From assembly GCA_015179125.1 (NCBI GenBank), contig WHVA01000033.1:248001-312000 (forward strand): DNA of 64,000 nucleotides, read 5' to 3'. Positions 44,624-55,850 of the stretch are shown one piece after another (positions within the stretch are counted from its first letter, which is position 1; each line of letters begins with the position of its first letter). Made by a program: the position numbers and the translations under genes. The DNA is from Gautieria morchelliformis. Lineage: Eukaryota; Basidiomycota; Agaricomycetes; Gomphales; Gomphaceae. A model generated the notes under the pieces. That model was not told where the DNA came from. It did not search any database and worked only from the letters and a program-made list of their open reading frames with translations.

Positions 44624-46963
44624 ATGGCGGTCTCTCTGAACGTGGAACTCCGCGACTCCCTCCATTCTATCCAACTGGATTTTATTGACGCTCTGAACGA
44701 TGGATCCAAATCTCTCTCTAGATTTTACTCGTCGTGGATTGCCTTGCGCCAGAGGATTGTGCAAGCAGTAACTCAATCAGCTCTCGACCAGAGCACGATT
44801 GCCCTGGCGCGAACAGTCGCGCAGAATGTCGCTGTAATTGGCCAAAGCTTTCTCGACGTCGAAGCCGCGACGTCTGTATTTCACTCCAGCCTTGTATCGG
44901 AGGCGCAGGCTGCGATTGACACTGAAACTGGCGGGCAACAACTTTCTACTTCCTCTTCTGTACCACCCCAAACCCTCCGTTCACCAAAACCTTCCCTTCA
45001 GCCGCGCCACCCAACAACCACTCCCGTCGCATCTACCTTCGCCACCATCATCCCCTCCCGTAACCCTTCTGGCACCGCATCCGTCACCGCGTCTTCCCGC
45101 TCTGCCTCTCACCCAAATCACCTCCCAGAGTACATCGAACACGCCTACAAATTCTTCGTCTCCCACATCTTCAACCCATACCCCACCCGCGAGGAAAAAC
45201 AGGCCATAGCTGATGAAACGAACAATAGCCGTGTCACACACTCCACCGTCTCGAATTGGTTCGCCAACGCCCGTCGACGGTGTGGATGGATAGATATCCT
45301 CAAGCAGCGATGTAACGGCAATCGCGACCAGATGGTTGATCTTGCGAAGCGGGTCTTCGTCAAGCCCGATCCACGCCATCCAGTTGACCCTCAGATTGTC
45401 GCCGAGTTGATGGATATGAAAGAGAGCGCAGAGTCAATGTACGAAGACAACACTCGGACCAGCGCGTGGATCGACGAACTAGAGGAGATGGAGGAGCTCA
45501 TCAACCCGATACCCGAGGTGGAGCGGCTGGCGGCGAGGAAGCGCGAGGCTGAGGCAGAACGTGAATTGCGCAAACGACAAAAGGAGATGCTCAAGGAGCA
45601 GCGCGACTTTGAACGGCGGAAGCGCAAGATGCAAGCAGAGGCATTGCGGAAGGCTGATAGGGTGGCGAAGGATGTGCAACAGGCGAAAGAAAAGACAGGA
45701 AAGAACAATGAGCAGAGTTCCACCTCGCTCGTGGTGTCGTATCCCCCTACTGAACAGGATGGCAACGAATCCGTCGTGGAGCCAAGCCCTGTCGCAGGCG
45801 GCAAGCGTAAACTCGACAGTGGTGACGATGGTTCTAACGACTTCTGTGAACCTCGCCACGTATCTCCTGCATACTCGCTCTCCTCGTCTGTCGATTCCGA
45901 CCTATCATCAGTTGGTAGAGTCCCCTCTCTGTCGTGGTCTGATAGTGGTGACGAACGACCATACAAGCGAAGCAGGTACGTTTGTTTTAATTTATTTAGT
46001 GGATATTTCCTCATGTAATTTCCCAGAGCATCTGCCTCGACACCTTACGAATCTTCTTCCGTGACTCCCGCGCTCGAAGTCCCTACATCGTTTGATTACT
46101 CCTTTACTTTCGAACCACCCACTGGCTTAACCAATGACCCCGCTGTGTTCAATTCAATGTTTAGCCTCTCTGCCAACACAGGCGAAAGTCATGTGGCCAC
46201 GCCTCAGCCACCGCCACGTGGACAAAAACGGCTAGTTGACCTAGAGGAGGAGGATGAATCTACTCTTCGGGCCAAACGGGCAAAACACATCGAGGCGTCA
46301 AGTGGCCCCGAGCTGCCGCCGGCGCCCTCCACGCCGTTATTCACGCCGCCACCTTCAATCAACGGAACGCCGACAGTGAGTGCAGGTCGAAGGTCAAGCT
46401 TCGAACCTGCTGATGTCAACGCCGTCTGGGGTTTGGACCAAACAAGCCCTCCACCGATGCACAATTCTCAGAAGGACGCCTCTTTGCCTTTTGAGATTGG
46501 CGTTTTTGACTGGTCTAGTTGCGCAAATTCTGCCTTGGACCAGCTCGGTAGCTCAGTGGCCGGAGATTCTGATTATGCACAGCTTTTCCAGCTGTTCACG
46601 GAGGTGCCGCCCTCTCACTTTGGAGCGCCAAAACCGATTGAACAAGATTTAGATACGCAGCTCGGGCTGCCGTCGTTCGACGTGCCAACCTCTGATTTCT
46701 TGGTTCAGCTCCCCGCGCCCGCCACCACCAACTCCCAATCCCGTGTCAATAAAGAACTCGGTCTTGACCTCAGCGGCTTAATGTCCGGTTTCATGTCCGA
46801 GGAGGCTTATAACGACCTTGGTCTGACCTTCCCGGAATCCACCGCTTCCACTTCGCCTGGTCTCTCGCGTCCTTCTTCTCCCGTATCTCTGGCATGGAAA
46901 TCTGCGCCAGAGACAATTCCAGCCGGCAGAGCTAGCAGCGAAATTACAGAGCAAGGAGCGTAA
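44624..46963 (+). CDS. HD1 mating-type homeodomain protein (HD1-2)
   Basis: Two exons (44624-45975 and 46027-46963, 51-bp intron) encode 762 residues. The N-terminus (MAVSLNVELRDSLHSIQLDF) is clearly different from HD1-1, while homeodomain (NPYPTREEKQAIADE, VSNWFANARRRCGW at about 165-228), coiled coil and C-terminal region are nearly the same. A 2-nt loss near 46920 relative to HD1-1 changes the last residues to AGRASSEITEQGA and removes the final coiled coil (about 44 residues, ending ERELEDE in HD1-1). The nearby bases of the old tail remain to about 47051. Whether the tail matters is not known. It pairs head-to-head with HD2c. Confidence 0.95.
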
Positions 46964-47575
46964 GCGAAAGGAGCTCGAAGAGAGGAAGGTTGCATTAGAG
47001 AAGGAGCAGGCGAGAGTTGCCGAGTTGGAGCGCGAGCTTGAAGATGAATGAGATTTGGTTGTTAATGCTCGTAAGTCATTTACACGTAGTGAGGCCCAAG
47101 AAGCTTTGCTGATTTTGATTCCAGTGGTTATTATAGTTTATCTTTGACCCGCTGATCACCCACACCCACATCATACCACATCATACCACAGCCCATATAA
47201 ATACCCATCCCGTCCGCAGTGCACTTGTTTTGCGTCATCAGCCTTGCTTTCCAGTTTTCGTTGCTCTCACGTTCAGCGTAACTGGGTTTTGTTATTCTCT
47301 TTCGTGTTCTGTATCAAAATTTGGCTGCGCATTAGTAAAGAATAGCAGGCATTCTCGTTATCCACTAATTGAGTGAAAGACATGCATGCGAACAGGACAA
47401 ATTTAGTGATCCATGCTCGCGCCAACCTTCAAGTCCGAACATAAGGGCGCGGGGCATCCTAAAGCCCCAGCGAGATGGCCATGAATGACGCTAAGGGCTT
47501 GTGGAGGGTAAGTTGAAAGTGACCAGCAGAAAAGATAGCGCACGCTCCTACCTTCAGAGATACTTGCTATCGTAC
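46964..47575. other. HD1-2 downstream region
   Basis: It contains the former HD1 C-terminal codons (to 47051), a tandem accacatcat repeat near 47165 and noncoding sequence shared with the other unit. No further gene. Confidence 0.5.
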
Positions 47576-48413
47576 TTAGAACGTAGACTCGTCATCGCCA
47601 GTTAAGCTGTCCAATAGCTGAGGATCAATTGGCCCTGGTTCGTGGTGTCAGAATGTATTCACATGCAATGACGATACTTACGACCGGTCCGAACCGTATG
47701 TCGACCCATATAGGCCGCTAGGGGCGAATTGTTGTAAGAGGATGACGTGGAGAGGGACGAGGTGCCCGACTGGTTGAGTGGCGACCCTGCCGAGGACGGT
47801 ATGCTGTAGTTGAACAAGCGTGAAGGTGTCGAAAGTGGGGTGGATGCATAGCCTGAACTTGTGTATGACTTTGGGGAAGGTCGTGCCACCTGAAGCAGGA
47901 ATGTATATTAGCGGCGAATTAACAGGGTAAAGTGTAACATACCGGCGATGTGCCTAGGCCCTTGACGGGCCGCCGCACTGGTGTAACGTTCACAACGGGT
48001 TTGGAGGGTATTCGTAAAGGTGGGTATGACGCTCGTGGGTATCGAAGGGACACTACAGACACCAGGATGTTGGTTCCAAACGTCATTGTAAGGACACCTA
48101 GCTCTGTCGCCTTCATGAGCTGCCAGGTACTTATATTGAGGACAAGCACAGCCGTAAGCACACCTATTTTTGAGAATGTTTCTGTCCACGACGTCGGCAA
48201 GACGAGTGCTTTTAATCCAGAATATATTGGGAAGAACCAGTTGAACAATAAGAGCCCGGCCAAGCTGAGGATATTGTTACGTAGCATCACTAACGCAGCA
48301 TCTCGCGGCACGCGAAGACTCCATCTGGTTGTTGGCTTGCGTGTTGGAGTAGCTGGTGGTGGTAGCATGAGAGGCAAAGCGCCGCCGAGCTTGGCGGGTG
48401 AGTGACGCGTCAT
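47576..48413 (-). CDS. Two-helix membrane protein, POM34-like nucleoporin candidate
   Basis: Three exons (48413-47943, 47889-47682, 47634-47576) with GT..AG introns of 53 and 47 bp encode 245 residues. Two hydrophobic segments (about residues 46-75, LSLAGLLLFNWFFPIYSGL, and 82-102, IGVLTAVLVLNISTWQL) are followed by a Ser/Pro/Thr-rich tail (TPSRLFNYSIPSSAGSP) ending DSLTGDDESTF. Two helices followed by a Ser-rich tail fit the fungal nuclear-pore component family of Pom34, which anchors the pore in the nuclear envelope. This is a judgement from layout and feel of the sequence, not a firm match. Its 3' end is duplicated at 39000-39143, so it was the edge of the duplicated HD unit. Confidence 0.55.
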
Positions 48414-48830
48414 TTGTGACAGACGCGTCTGCGGCCGCCCACACTACCAGGACGAAAACGCGTCCCTGTGTTCAAGTATCTGCGAAACCGCCCAAATACA
48501 TTATGGTCACCGGTAGAATTCAGTATACCCGTCTGGCTATCCTTCAGATAGGCGCGCCACAGCGGGATCTTGTGCAGTATATACCAGTCCCATTGTCTCA
48601 CTCTCTGTCGCTGAGACCATCTCAGCGACAGAGAGAGCATCCATCATTAGACTTTCCCTGTAGGCTCTCCTATGAATAAAATAGCGGTAAGCGGAGACTA
48701 TGTAGATGGATGAAAAGCCCAGTTTCTGGCTCAATTTGCTGCGTACTTACTGTAATTCGGAATCAACCCGAGCTATTTATTCCAGCGGTGGACTTTAAAG
48801 GTTAAGCCCCTCTCTTGGTAGACAACCTCC
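48414..48830. promoter_or_regulatory. Divergent intergenic region with a perfect hairpin
   Basis: It lies between the POM34-like gene (minus) and the oxygenase gene (plus). It contains a 16-bp perfect inverted repeat (48601-48616 and 48620-48635, ctctctgtcgctgaga and its complement) with a 3-base loop. Probably holds both promoters. No open frame worth calling. Confidence 0.5.
48601..48635. repeat. Perfect 16-bp inverted repeat, 3-base spacer
   Basis: Arms 48601-48616 and 48620-48635 are exact complements around cca. It could form a strong hairpin or be a paired binding site; no U-run follows as in a bacterial terminator, and the organism is a eukaryote. Confidence 0.85.
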
Positions 48831-51800
48831 ATGGTCCAGCCATTAATTACCAAGAGATCCACCGTCGCGCTGCCGTTGCCAGACCCACGCGATCCACGCG
48901 CGACCAACTCGCTGCTGTCACGTCAACCCAAGCTTGAATCTTCCGAAGCTGTGCCCCTCGGGAAGAACACTGCACGCGTTTATTCAAAACCACCTGCCAT
49001 AAAGCATGATCCCGACGCGTATTATGAAGAAGACGCCAACGGCTTCGGCAGTGGCGACGACGGCAACACAGTGCTCGTTCCCAATCCATCGGTTAACATA
49101 AAAGTGCGTACCTCTGTCGCATTGATGCCAAGGGTATCCAAACACGAATCCGATGTCCATGTAGAAAGATCTTGAAGCTGCTCTCTCCCCTGAATTTTAC
49201 GGCACATTTGCTTGCTTGTATTCAATCGTATCCGGAAGCTCCAAACCCGTGTCTCAGCATCGATGGGATTGGTGCCCTTGGTCTCCCTCTGAACGAACGA
49301 GAGGCCAAAACTCTTATCTCCGTCTGCGAACAAGCCCCTTTTGGTAAAGGTGAACGCAATGTGATTGACGAGGATGTACGCGATATATGGGAGTTATCTG
49401 CAGACAAGGTCTTCCATATAAAGCACTTCCATTGACCCAGTACTCATTGTTCTTAATCGATAGGTTCACTTCCAAAATCCCCATTGGAAGCAGTTCCTTA
49501 CTGCCAAAGTCGTACCAAATGTTTGCACAAACCTTGGTGTGAATTACGGATCAGCGTCCCCCAGGTGTGATTTGTACAAGCTGTTGGTATACGAGCAAGG
49601 CTCTCAGTGAGTGGACTCTGTCAAATATTTGAAATATTGGTTGATTGTAGCTCGTATGCATAGTTTCCTGCCTCACCAAGAGTACGTCCATCTTACAGAT
49701 TGATTATGTCTCTCATGTACCATGCATACTTATTTATACAGTACGGAGAAAACCGATGGCACGTTCGCTACTATCATTATAGTACTGCCTTCGAAGTACT
49801 CCGGAGCTGCATTGCACCTTTCGCATAAGTGTGCAATCTATATGCGATGACAAATGATTTCCTCATTTAATGTTTCTACAGTGGGTGCTACCAAAGTCAA
49901 GTGTGCAATCTATATGCGATGACAAATGATTTCCTCATTTAATGTTTCTACAGTGGGTGCTACCAAAGTCTTTGACCTCTCGGAGAACAGCGGTACCGTG
50001 ATATCCGCATTGGCCTGGTATACAGACGTGCTTCACGAAGTCAAACCTCTCACGGACGGATACCGTCTAGCACTTGCCTATAATCTCGTTCATACGCCCA
50101 ATGCTTTGCGCCGATCGCTCCCCACCGCGGACGACGCCATGGATAAGCTCCGTCATGTCCTTCTGTCTTGGAAACAGAGTGCCGTCGATAAGGCGCCTGA
50201 AAAATTTGCGTATCTCCTTGATCATCAATATTCCCATGCGGACCTGCGGGCAGATGCCCTGAAGGGTGCAGATGCTAACCTCTTGGCACATCTTGAGCCA
50301 GTTGCACGCCAACTGCGCTTCAGGCTCTATTTGGCCGATTTGGTGTTACATGTCTCTGGAGAGGCTGATGATGAGAGTGCATACGACGGATACGATTGCT
50401 TTTATGACCAGTTCGACAATGAGAACGCTGACAATGTCTCCATGGCGGAGATCTACGAAAAGCGCATTAGGGTGGAAAATCTAGTGGATCTGGATGGGAT
50501 GCCATGCCAGCTTGAAGTTGAATTTGATGAGACGGAAGTGATCCGCGGACCTATGGATGCTGGAGACCCAGATGACAAAGACTATCTGGGATATCAAGGT
50601 AATGTGGGTACTTCCATACTAACTTCCTGGCGCAGGATGTGACTGAGGTAACTAATTTCAGGAGCCTGGAGAGCTCGACTATTGTAAGTGTTCTTACATG
50701 CTTCTTCGACTGTACTAATATGAGAATGTCAGGGTATCGGCGAACAGTGTTGCTCATTTGGCCAAAGAACCGTGATCTGGAGGTGACCGTGGGTGACGTC
50801 GTCAACTACGCCATCGGCCAACTCGGGAAATCCACGACGGCCTCCGCAAGCAAGAAAGAAGGAATACTGGTCGGTCATTTCCTGGAGTCGTGTAAGGCAC
50901 GCAGGTGGTGGGGTGATCCTGAACTTCCCCGTGCGGCTAAAGCGTTATGTGCGACCGCAGAGAGATGGAAGGACCCTTCTTTGTGGATGCGAGGGGCTCG
51001 AGCATGCGGGGTTGATGAAAAGATTAATGTGCTTGGTGTCGAGGCGTTTATAAGCGCCATAAAGACGTTCGGGTTTGAACCCCTCCGGGGACTGTAAGCC
51101 ATCCGTCCTGTTGACCTGTTCTTACTGATCACAATATTTGAGTAGATTGACCGATGCTGTAAAAAATGGTGTTTCAAACGCAAGTCGATCTGAGCTGGTT
51201 GATGGTATATTTCTATCTGTGCAAGATCATGTGGCCCGTGAATGGAGCATCGAGCAGAGAACTTATATCATGGGTTCTCTGGCGTGTCCGACGGAAGAAG
51301 ACGTGCTGTTTTTAATCAACATTGCAAAGACAAATGGCATCCCTCTTGTACGCTCTTTGTGAGCATTCGTGTACAAGCTTTGTGGCACCCGCGGCTCTGA
51401 CTCTAATTTTCTGCAGGCTGGTGCCTCAAATCCAACGCTTAGAACCATCCACAAAGTTCTGGATGGCATTTTTGCCTCAGCTTTACGACGCCAAGGATGT
51501 CATACCCCCGAAAGCAGAGGATGTCAACATTCTAATTTCCGAACTCCTGGTAGCAGCCTTGGACAAAGCTAACCCTTTAAAGAAGGTAACAAGCCTCCTG
51601 TATGTTTGTGAGGTCTACAGCCACAACCGAGCAGTAGCCCTAGTCCGTCTGTGTGTTGCCACAGGCAACATTGGCTCTTGTTCCATCATCTTCAATAAGA
51701 TAATCACCGCAACCGCAGCCAGCACGGCCGATATACAAAAGTCTTTGGCTACTCAGTTTTATCTCCCCATGGTTCCACCATTGGACCAGTATTTGCTTTC

Positions 51801-53130
51801 GGTTCCGTCAATCTCTTTAGGCTCTGAACCATTCTCGACGCTTTTCCGCGCAGCTGCAGACAGTATCCTTTCCAAGGTTGTTGGGACTCGTCACTTTTCT
51901 GCTGCCCAGATGCAAACTTTGTTGACTGCAGTCAAGTGGGGTGGTAGCATTGCCTGGTTGGGGGGAAGGTAAGTAATCGTAAAACTATTGGATGGATATG
52001 GCTTACACTTCGACAGGCTGATACCACTGCTTCGAGGACACACATACACCCTTTCCAGAGACTTTGCTGCTGCTATCTATGCCCAGCGGAAAACTATTTC
52101 TGCCAGCACTGAAGTTACTGACGACTTGATTAAAGAATTGACTCGCACAGCCATCGACCGCGCTGATTTGAAATCCACGGCTGTACGTTATAGTGGTGAA
52201 CTGCCTTCATGTGCAAGAGTGGCCTTGGACTTGATCAAGCTTTGCCACGGCACGCAAAATGCTGCCTTTTGCAAACATGTGGCTCTTGTCGGGGCCAAGG
52301 AACAGTCGTCTACTCGTGTCAAAAGTGTTCTGGTACCTTTCATCCCTGTTCTCCGCCAGTATCTTGCGACCCAAGGCTTGGATTTGACAGCTGAACCCTA
52401 TCTGCAGTTCTTCAAAGGAACTGTCCTGGATTTTGTAGCCGCTGTAGTTGGGTCGAAGCCCCCGAATGGTGGGGTCGGTCGGCAAGAGCTACAAACATTT
52501 GGATGCGGTTGTCTCGACTGCAATACCGTCAAAAAATTCTTTGCCAGTTCCGAACGAACGACCACCATTTGGAAGGCACAGGTTTATCGAACACATGTAG
52601 AGCAGGAGCTTACCAAGAAGCGCAAATCTGGAGCCACGTGGACCACCATCAGCCGGCGGCATGGGTATTCGCTCCACGGATTACAAGTAAGTCCTAGTCA
52701 CTTTCATGGCATCACAGGGCGACATCCTGAGCTGGGTCTCTGCGCAGATTACTAAATCTGAGAGTATGACTGCGCTCAGCGACTGGATGGAGGGGAGGAA
52801 AACTGGCATCCCCTTAAAAGTATCGGGGACGAGTCAATTCGGCGGCGGATTTTGGGAGATAGGTATGAAGTGGTGGTCAACATATTGCAAGGGAAGGCTG
52901 GCAAGAGTCGCACATCCCGCCCGGCCGTAAATCCTTCCTGAGTGACTAATACTACGCGGTCCGGGTCTCGGATGGCCTTGGCGAATGTCCCAGCCGCATC
53001 GACCTCCAACGCAGCGTCGTCAAAACGACCTCGACCAGACGCTACCTCATCAGGATCAGCTAGTCGTGCACAACCGGCAAAGAAAGCAAAACGCAACCCT
53101 GAACCTTTCGCCATCGTTGACTTGACATAG
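48831..53130 (+). CDS. Large Fe(II)/2-oxoglutarate-dependent oxygenase (prolyl 4-hydroxylase-like)
   Basis: A long gene in many exons. The catalytic core is visible: LPLNEREAKTLISVCEQAPF, VHFQNPHWKQF, then HFLPHQDTEKTDGTFATIII (the H-x-D iron ligands), WYTDVLHEVKPLTDGYRLAL (distal His and the 2-oxoglutarate Arg). After the core come LDYWYRRTVLLIWP, helical repeats over about 500 residues, a CGCLDCNTVKKF motif and a Lys/Arg-rich, Ser-rich tail ending IVDLT. This architecture is a large Agaricomycete family of unknown substrate. The start at 48831 is uncertain. Near 49205 the sister fragment at 53.7 kb suggests the GTFA motif is in a different frame, so a small shift may exist. A 72-bp tandem duplication (49827-49970) spans an intron and exon start. 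Confidence 0.85.
49827..49970 (+). repeat. Perfect 72-bp tandem duplication across a splice acceptor
   Basis: Copies at 49827-49898 and 49899-49970 are identical. Each has a donor (aagt|gtgcaatc), a 51-bp intron ending in ctacag and 21 nt of exon. Because 72 and 21 are multiples of three, splicing either as one longer intron or with a 21-nt microexon keeps the frame. Confidence 0.9.
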
Positions 53131-53710
53131 GACGGAAAGTCTGTTTGTACATGACCGTAGGTCCGTTGATGGCTAGCTCAAGGTACTGTAGTGTAATTAA
53201 ATAATCTTAGCACAAATTATCGTTCGCGTTACCTATGTGAGAGGTGGGGACGTATCAGGTCACGACTCATCTAGTGTGTGTCTGTGACAGGCGCGTAAGT
53301 ATGATCGACCACATATACTACTAGTGTCGGCCAGGTTGAACCCCCAGAGGATTTTACTGAAGTACTCCCAGGCTGTGTCACCGATCGAGGAGTCTTCTAA
53401 TAGCCTGGTAGATGTTACACGCGTTGATACGGGTCTCACTTCACTTGTGACTTGAAACTGTCCAATGCTACAGCCAAACAGTGGCGGAAGGGGAGCAGCC
53501 CACAATTCACCTGGGCTGACGTCTTGAATGAAGAATATCCGGAGGAAGCAGATATATGACCTCTGCAGTGGTCAGGGTGACGCTATGTGAAAGGAGAGCC
53601 CTAGCAGCAGTTACGAAGGCAACGAAATGTCAGTTTCAGTAAACATAAAGGTGTGTAACATTATCGTGCCTAGGATAACACGAATGATCATGAATAAAAT
53701 GAACTGAAAA
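53131..53710. other. No gene recognised
   Basis: Intergenic sequence downstream of the oxygenase gene. Only short chance frames on either strand. Confidence 0.5.
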
Positions 53711-54188
53711 TGGTTCTAACAGAATATTTTGAGTTCGAGGGCACGTTTGCCTCTGCTCAATCGTACGCGGAGGCTCCATGTCTCAACATCGATGGAATTG
53801 GTGCTTGGTCTCCGTCTGAATGACGAGAGGCCATCTCCGTCTCTGAACTGGCCCCTTTTGGTAAGGGTGAGGGCAGTGTGATTGACAAGGATGTACGCGA
53901 TACATGATAGTTACACCGCCGTTCGAGTTCAGACTCGTCGATTCGAAAGGTAGGAGTAGTTACCTTTGCGACAGAGTTTACACGATACGTAGTACTAGAA
54001 GTGGCCAGGTGTGGTCGGACAGGATTGAACACCTTGTCATGATCTTGGTAAGACCTGGCGCGCACGGAAAGCTTGCGCACATCTCGGTGGCACATGCTCA
54101 CGGCCTTACTACATTAAAGTCATTCGCAAGCTGGCTTTCCCATGGTACGTCTTCCCACGAGTATTCGAAGCGCGAAAGGCGTTTGTGA
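53711..54188 (+). pseudogene. Fragment of the Fe(II)/2OG oxygenase N-terminal region
   Basis: It matches the oxygenase gene near 49190-49400: GTFASAQSYAEAPCLNIDGIGA, then APFGKGEGSVIDKDVRDT with an in-frame break before it and stops after it. It ends without the iron-binding motifs. It is a broken partial copy of the neighbour, about 4 kb away and in the same direction. Confidence 0.75.
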
Positions 54189-54535
54189 TCCAATCGGCCG
54201 CCTAGTAGCACTGAGAATGCCTGGGCTCAACCGCCCATCAACGTATGTATGTCATCGATATCGATGAATACGAAGCTCCTACCCAAAAGAAGCCCTGCCT
54301 AAAGCAGCAGATCCCGGATGCATGTCTCCAAGATGCCAGAAAACAAGACGAGCAGTATAACCTTGAGCGCAGCGAGTAACATAGCCAAAAGAATTTGAGA
54401 CGATGAACCCTCCAGGCTACTGATCGCTCGGAGGTACATGACCAGCGGGAAGAGCCAAATCTCGGGGTTGATGTCACCTGCTATACTTAAGCCTCTCAAG
54501 GGGCACAGCCGCACACCCCAAATTCTTTCTTTACT
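54189..54535. promoter_or_regulatory. Upstream region of the beta-flanking gene
   Basis: About 350 bp before the beta-flanking start codon. It contains a catcgatatcgatg palindrome near 54250. No gene is seen on either strand. Confidence 0.4.
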
Positions 54536-55457
54536 ATGGTGAGCATGCAACTTTCCAACTATACAGCTAAATTCTAAGCATTCCATCTTCTAGGATAAAT
54601 TCATCAACTTGGCCCAGCAAGGGTTGAAAGCCTACGAGGGGTCCCAAAGTCACAACCAGAGTGGAGATGGAGGCAACGTGCAGGACCGGCGCCATCACGA
54701 CCCCCAGGAGGCTCCCCAGTGTGAGATGTTTGCTTGTGCATTCGGTTCTAACCACTGACCTCTAGCACAGTCGACCACAATGAAGTTATTAACCAAGCTA
54801 ACCAACATGCTGGAGATTCTGGCAATCATTCGTTCTTTGCTTCGGCTATGAGCCACCTGTCTGGTCACGGCGTGCGTCGTGTCTTCTTGCTGTCATTCTG
54901 TACCTTATCGGAAGATGCAGGCGAGCGAACATCATCAACCTATTGACGAAGAACACGTCACGAACTCCCATAAGCAGGCATATGAACAAGGCAATGCCCG
55001 CAGTCTCGACGCCAACGGCATGGGCGCTGCAGCAGCAATGCAGGTGCGTGTAACTGCTAGCCTTGTTTCTGTTAGATCATAATAAGCTGTTTGCAGGCTA
55101 TGAAGATGTTCACTTCAGGAAGCGGTGGTGGAGGCGGTGGTTCCTCTCAGCTCGTCTCCCTCGCGATGGGGGAAGCTTCTAAACTCTTTGACGCCAGTGG
55201 AGGATCTTCTTCAGGCGGAAAGCAAGATGTCATCAACGGCGCTGCGATGACCATGATGAAGCTGGTTGTTCAGGTACGATTGAATTTGAAATATCCGCGA
55301 CATGTTTATTTATGCTATCATGTGCACAGTCCAAGTTCAGCAGTGGAGGCGGAGGCGGATTGGGCGGTATCATGAGCATGGTACGTCTTGTTCGCGAATG
55401 GACCCCCGTTTCAAGTCCGTTGACGTATTTTGTACATAGGCCAACAAATTGATGTAA
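54536..55457 (+). CDS. Beta-flanking protein
   Basis: Seven exons (54536-54538, 54594-54720, 54771-54871, 54921-55043, 55097-55273, 55330-55380, 55440-55457) with GT..AG introns give 199 residues. The first exon is only the ATG. The protein reads MDKFINLAQQGLKAYEGSQ, then FDHNEVINQANQHAGDSG, FFASAMSHL, PIDEEHVTNSHKQAYEQGNA, LDANGMGAAAAMQAMKMFTSG, a Gly/Ser-rich stretch, SLAMGEASKLFDASGG, NGAAMTMMKLVVQ, and ends ANKLM. These blocks are those I know from the conserved fungal beta-flanking protein, a marker next to A mating-type loci in many mushrooms. Its biochemical role is unknown. Here it lies about 7.6 kb from HD1-2 with two genes between. Confidence 0.92.
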
Positions 55458-55850
55458 GCTAGAAGTAGAAATCCAACGCTATCCTCGCGTTTGTACTTGG
55501 AAATTCAATCGCTTGATGTACGGACGCAGTTTGCGACTTGAGGACTCGGCGTGTTTTACACTGGATTGCAATGATCTGTCTCTGCGAGGTACTTCGTGCA
55601 CCGCGTGATACACACTCTTTAGTTCGATCCAGCGCATCGGTCTTCAATGAGCTATTTGAGCCTTGCATACTTATAATCAATTCCGGTTGCTCTGCAGCAC
55701 GCTCGTGTTGGAGGAGTACAGCTTGGCGCCACAGATCAAATAAGTACAACTGGTTTCCTGATTAGTGTATGTGTATTTCTATGTTTAGAACGCATGAGCT
55801 CACTTAGTAATCACCTTTGCTGGCTTGATCGTTGAGCGTGCTCCCATACA
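55458..55850. other. Intergenic, no gene recognised
   Basis: Holds the 3' region of the beta-flanking gene and the promoter of the ENGase gene. Only short frames. Confidence 0.5.
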
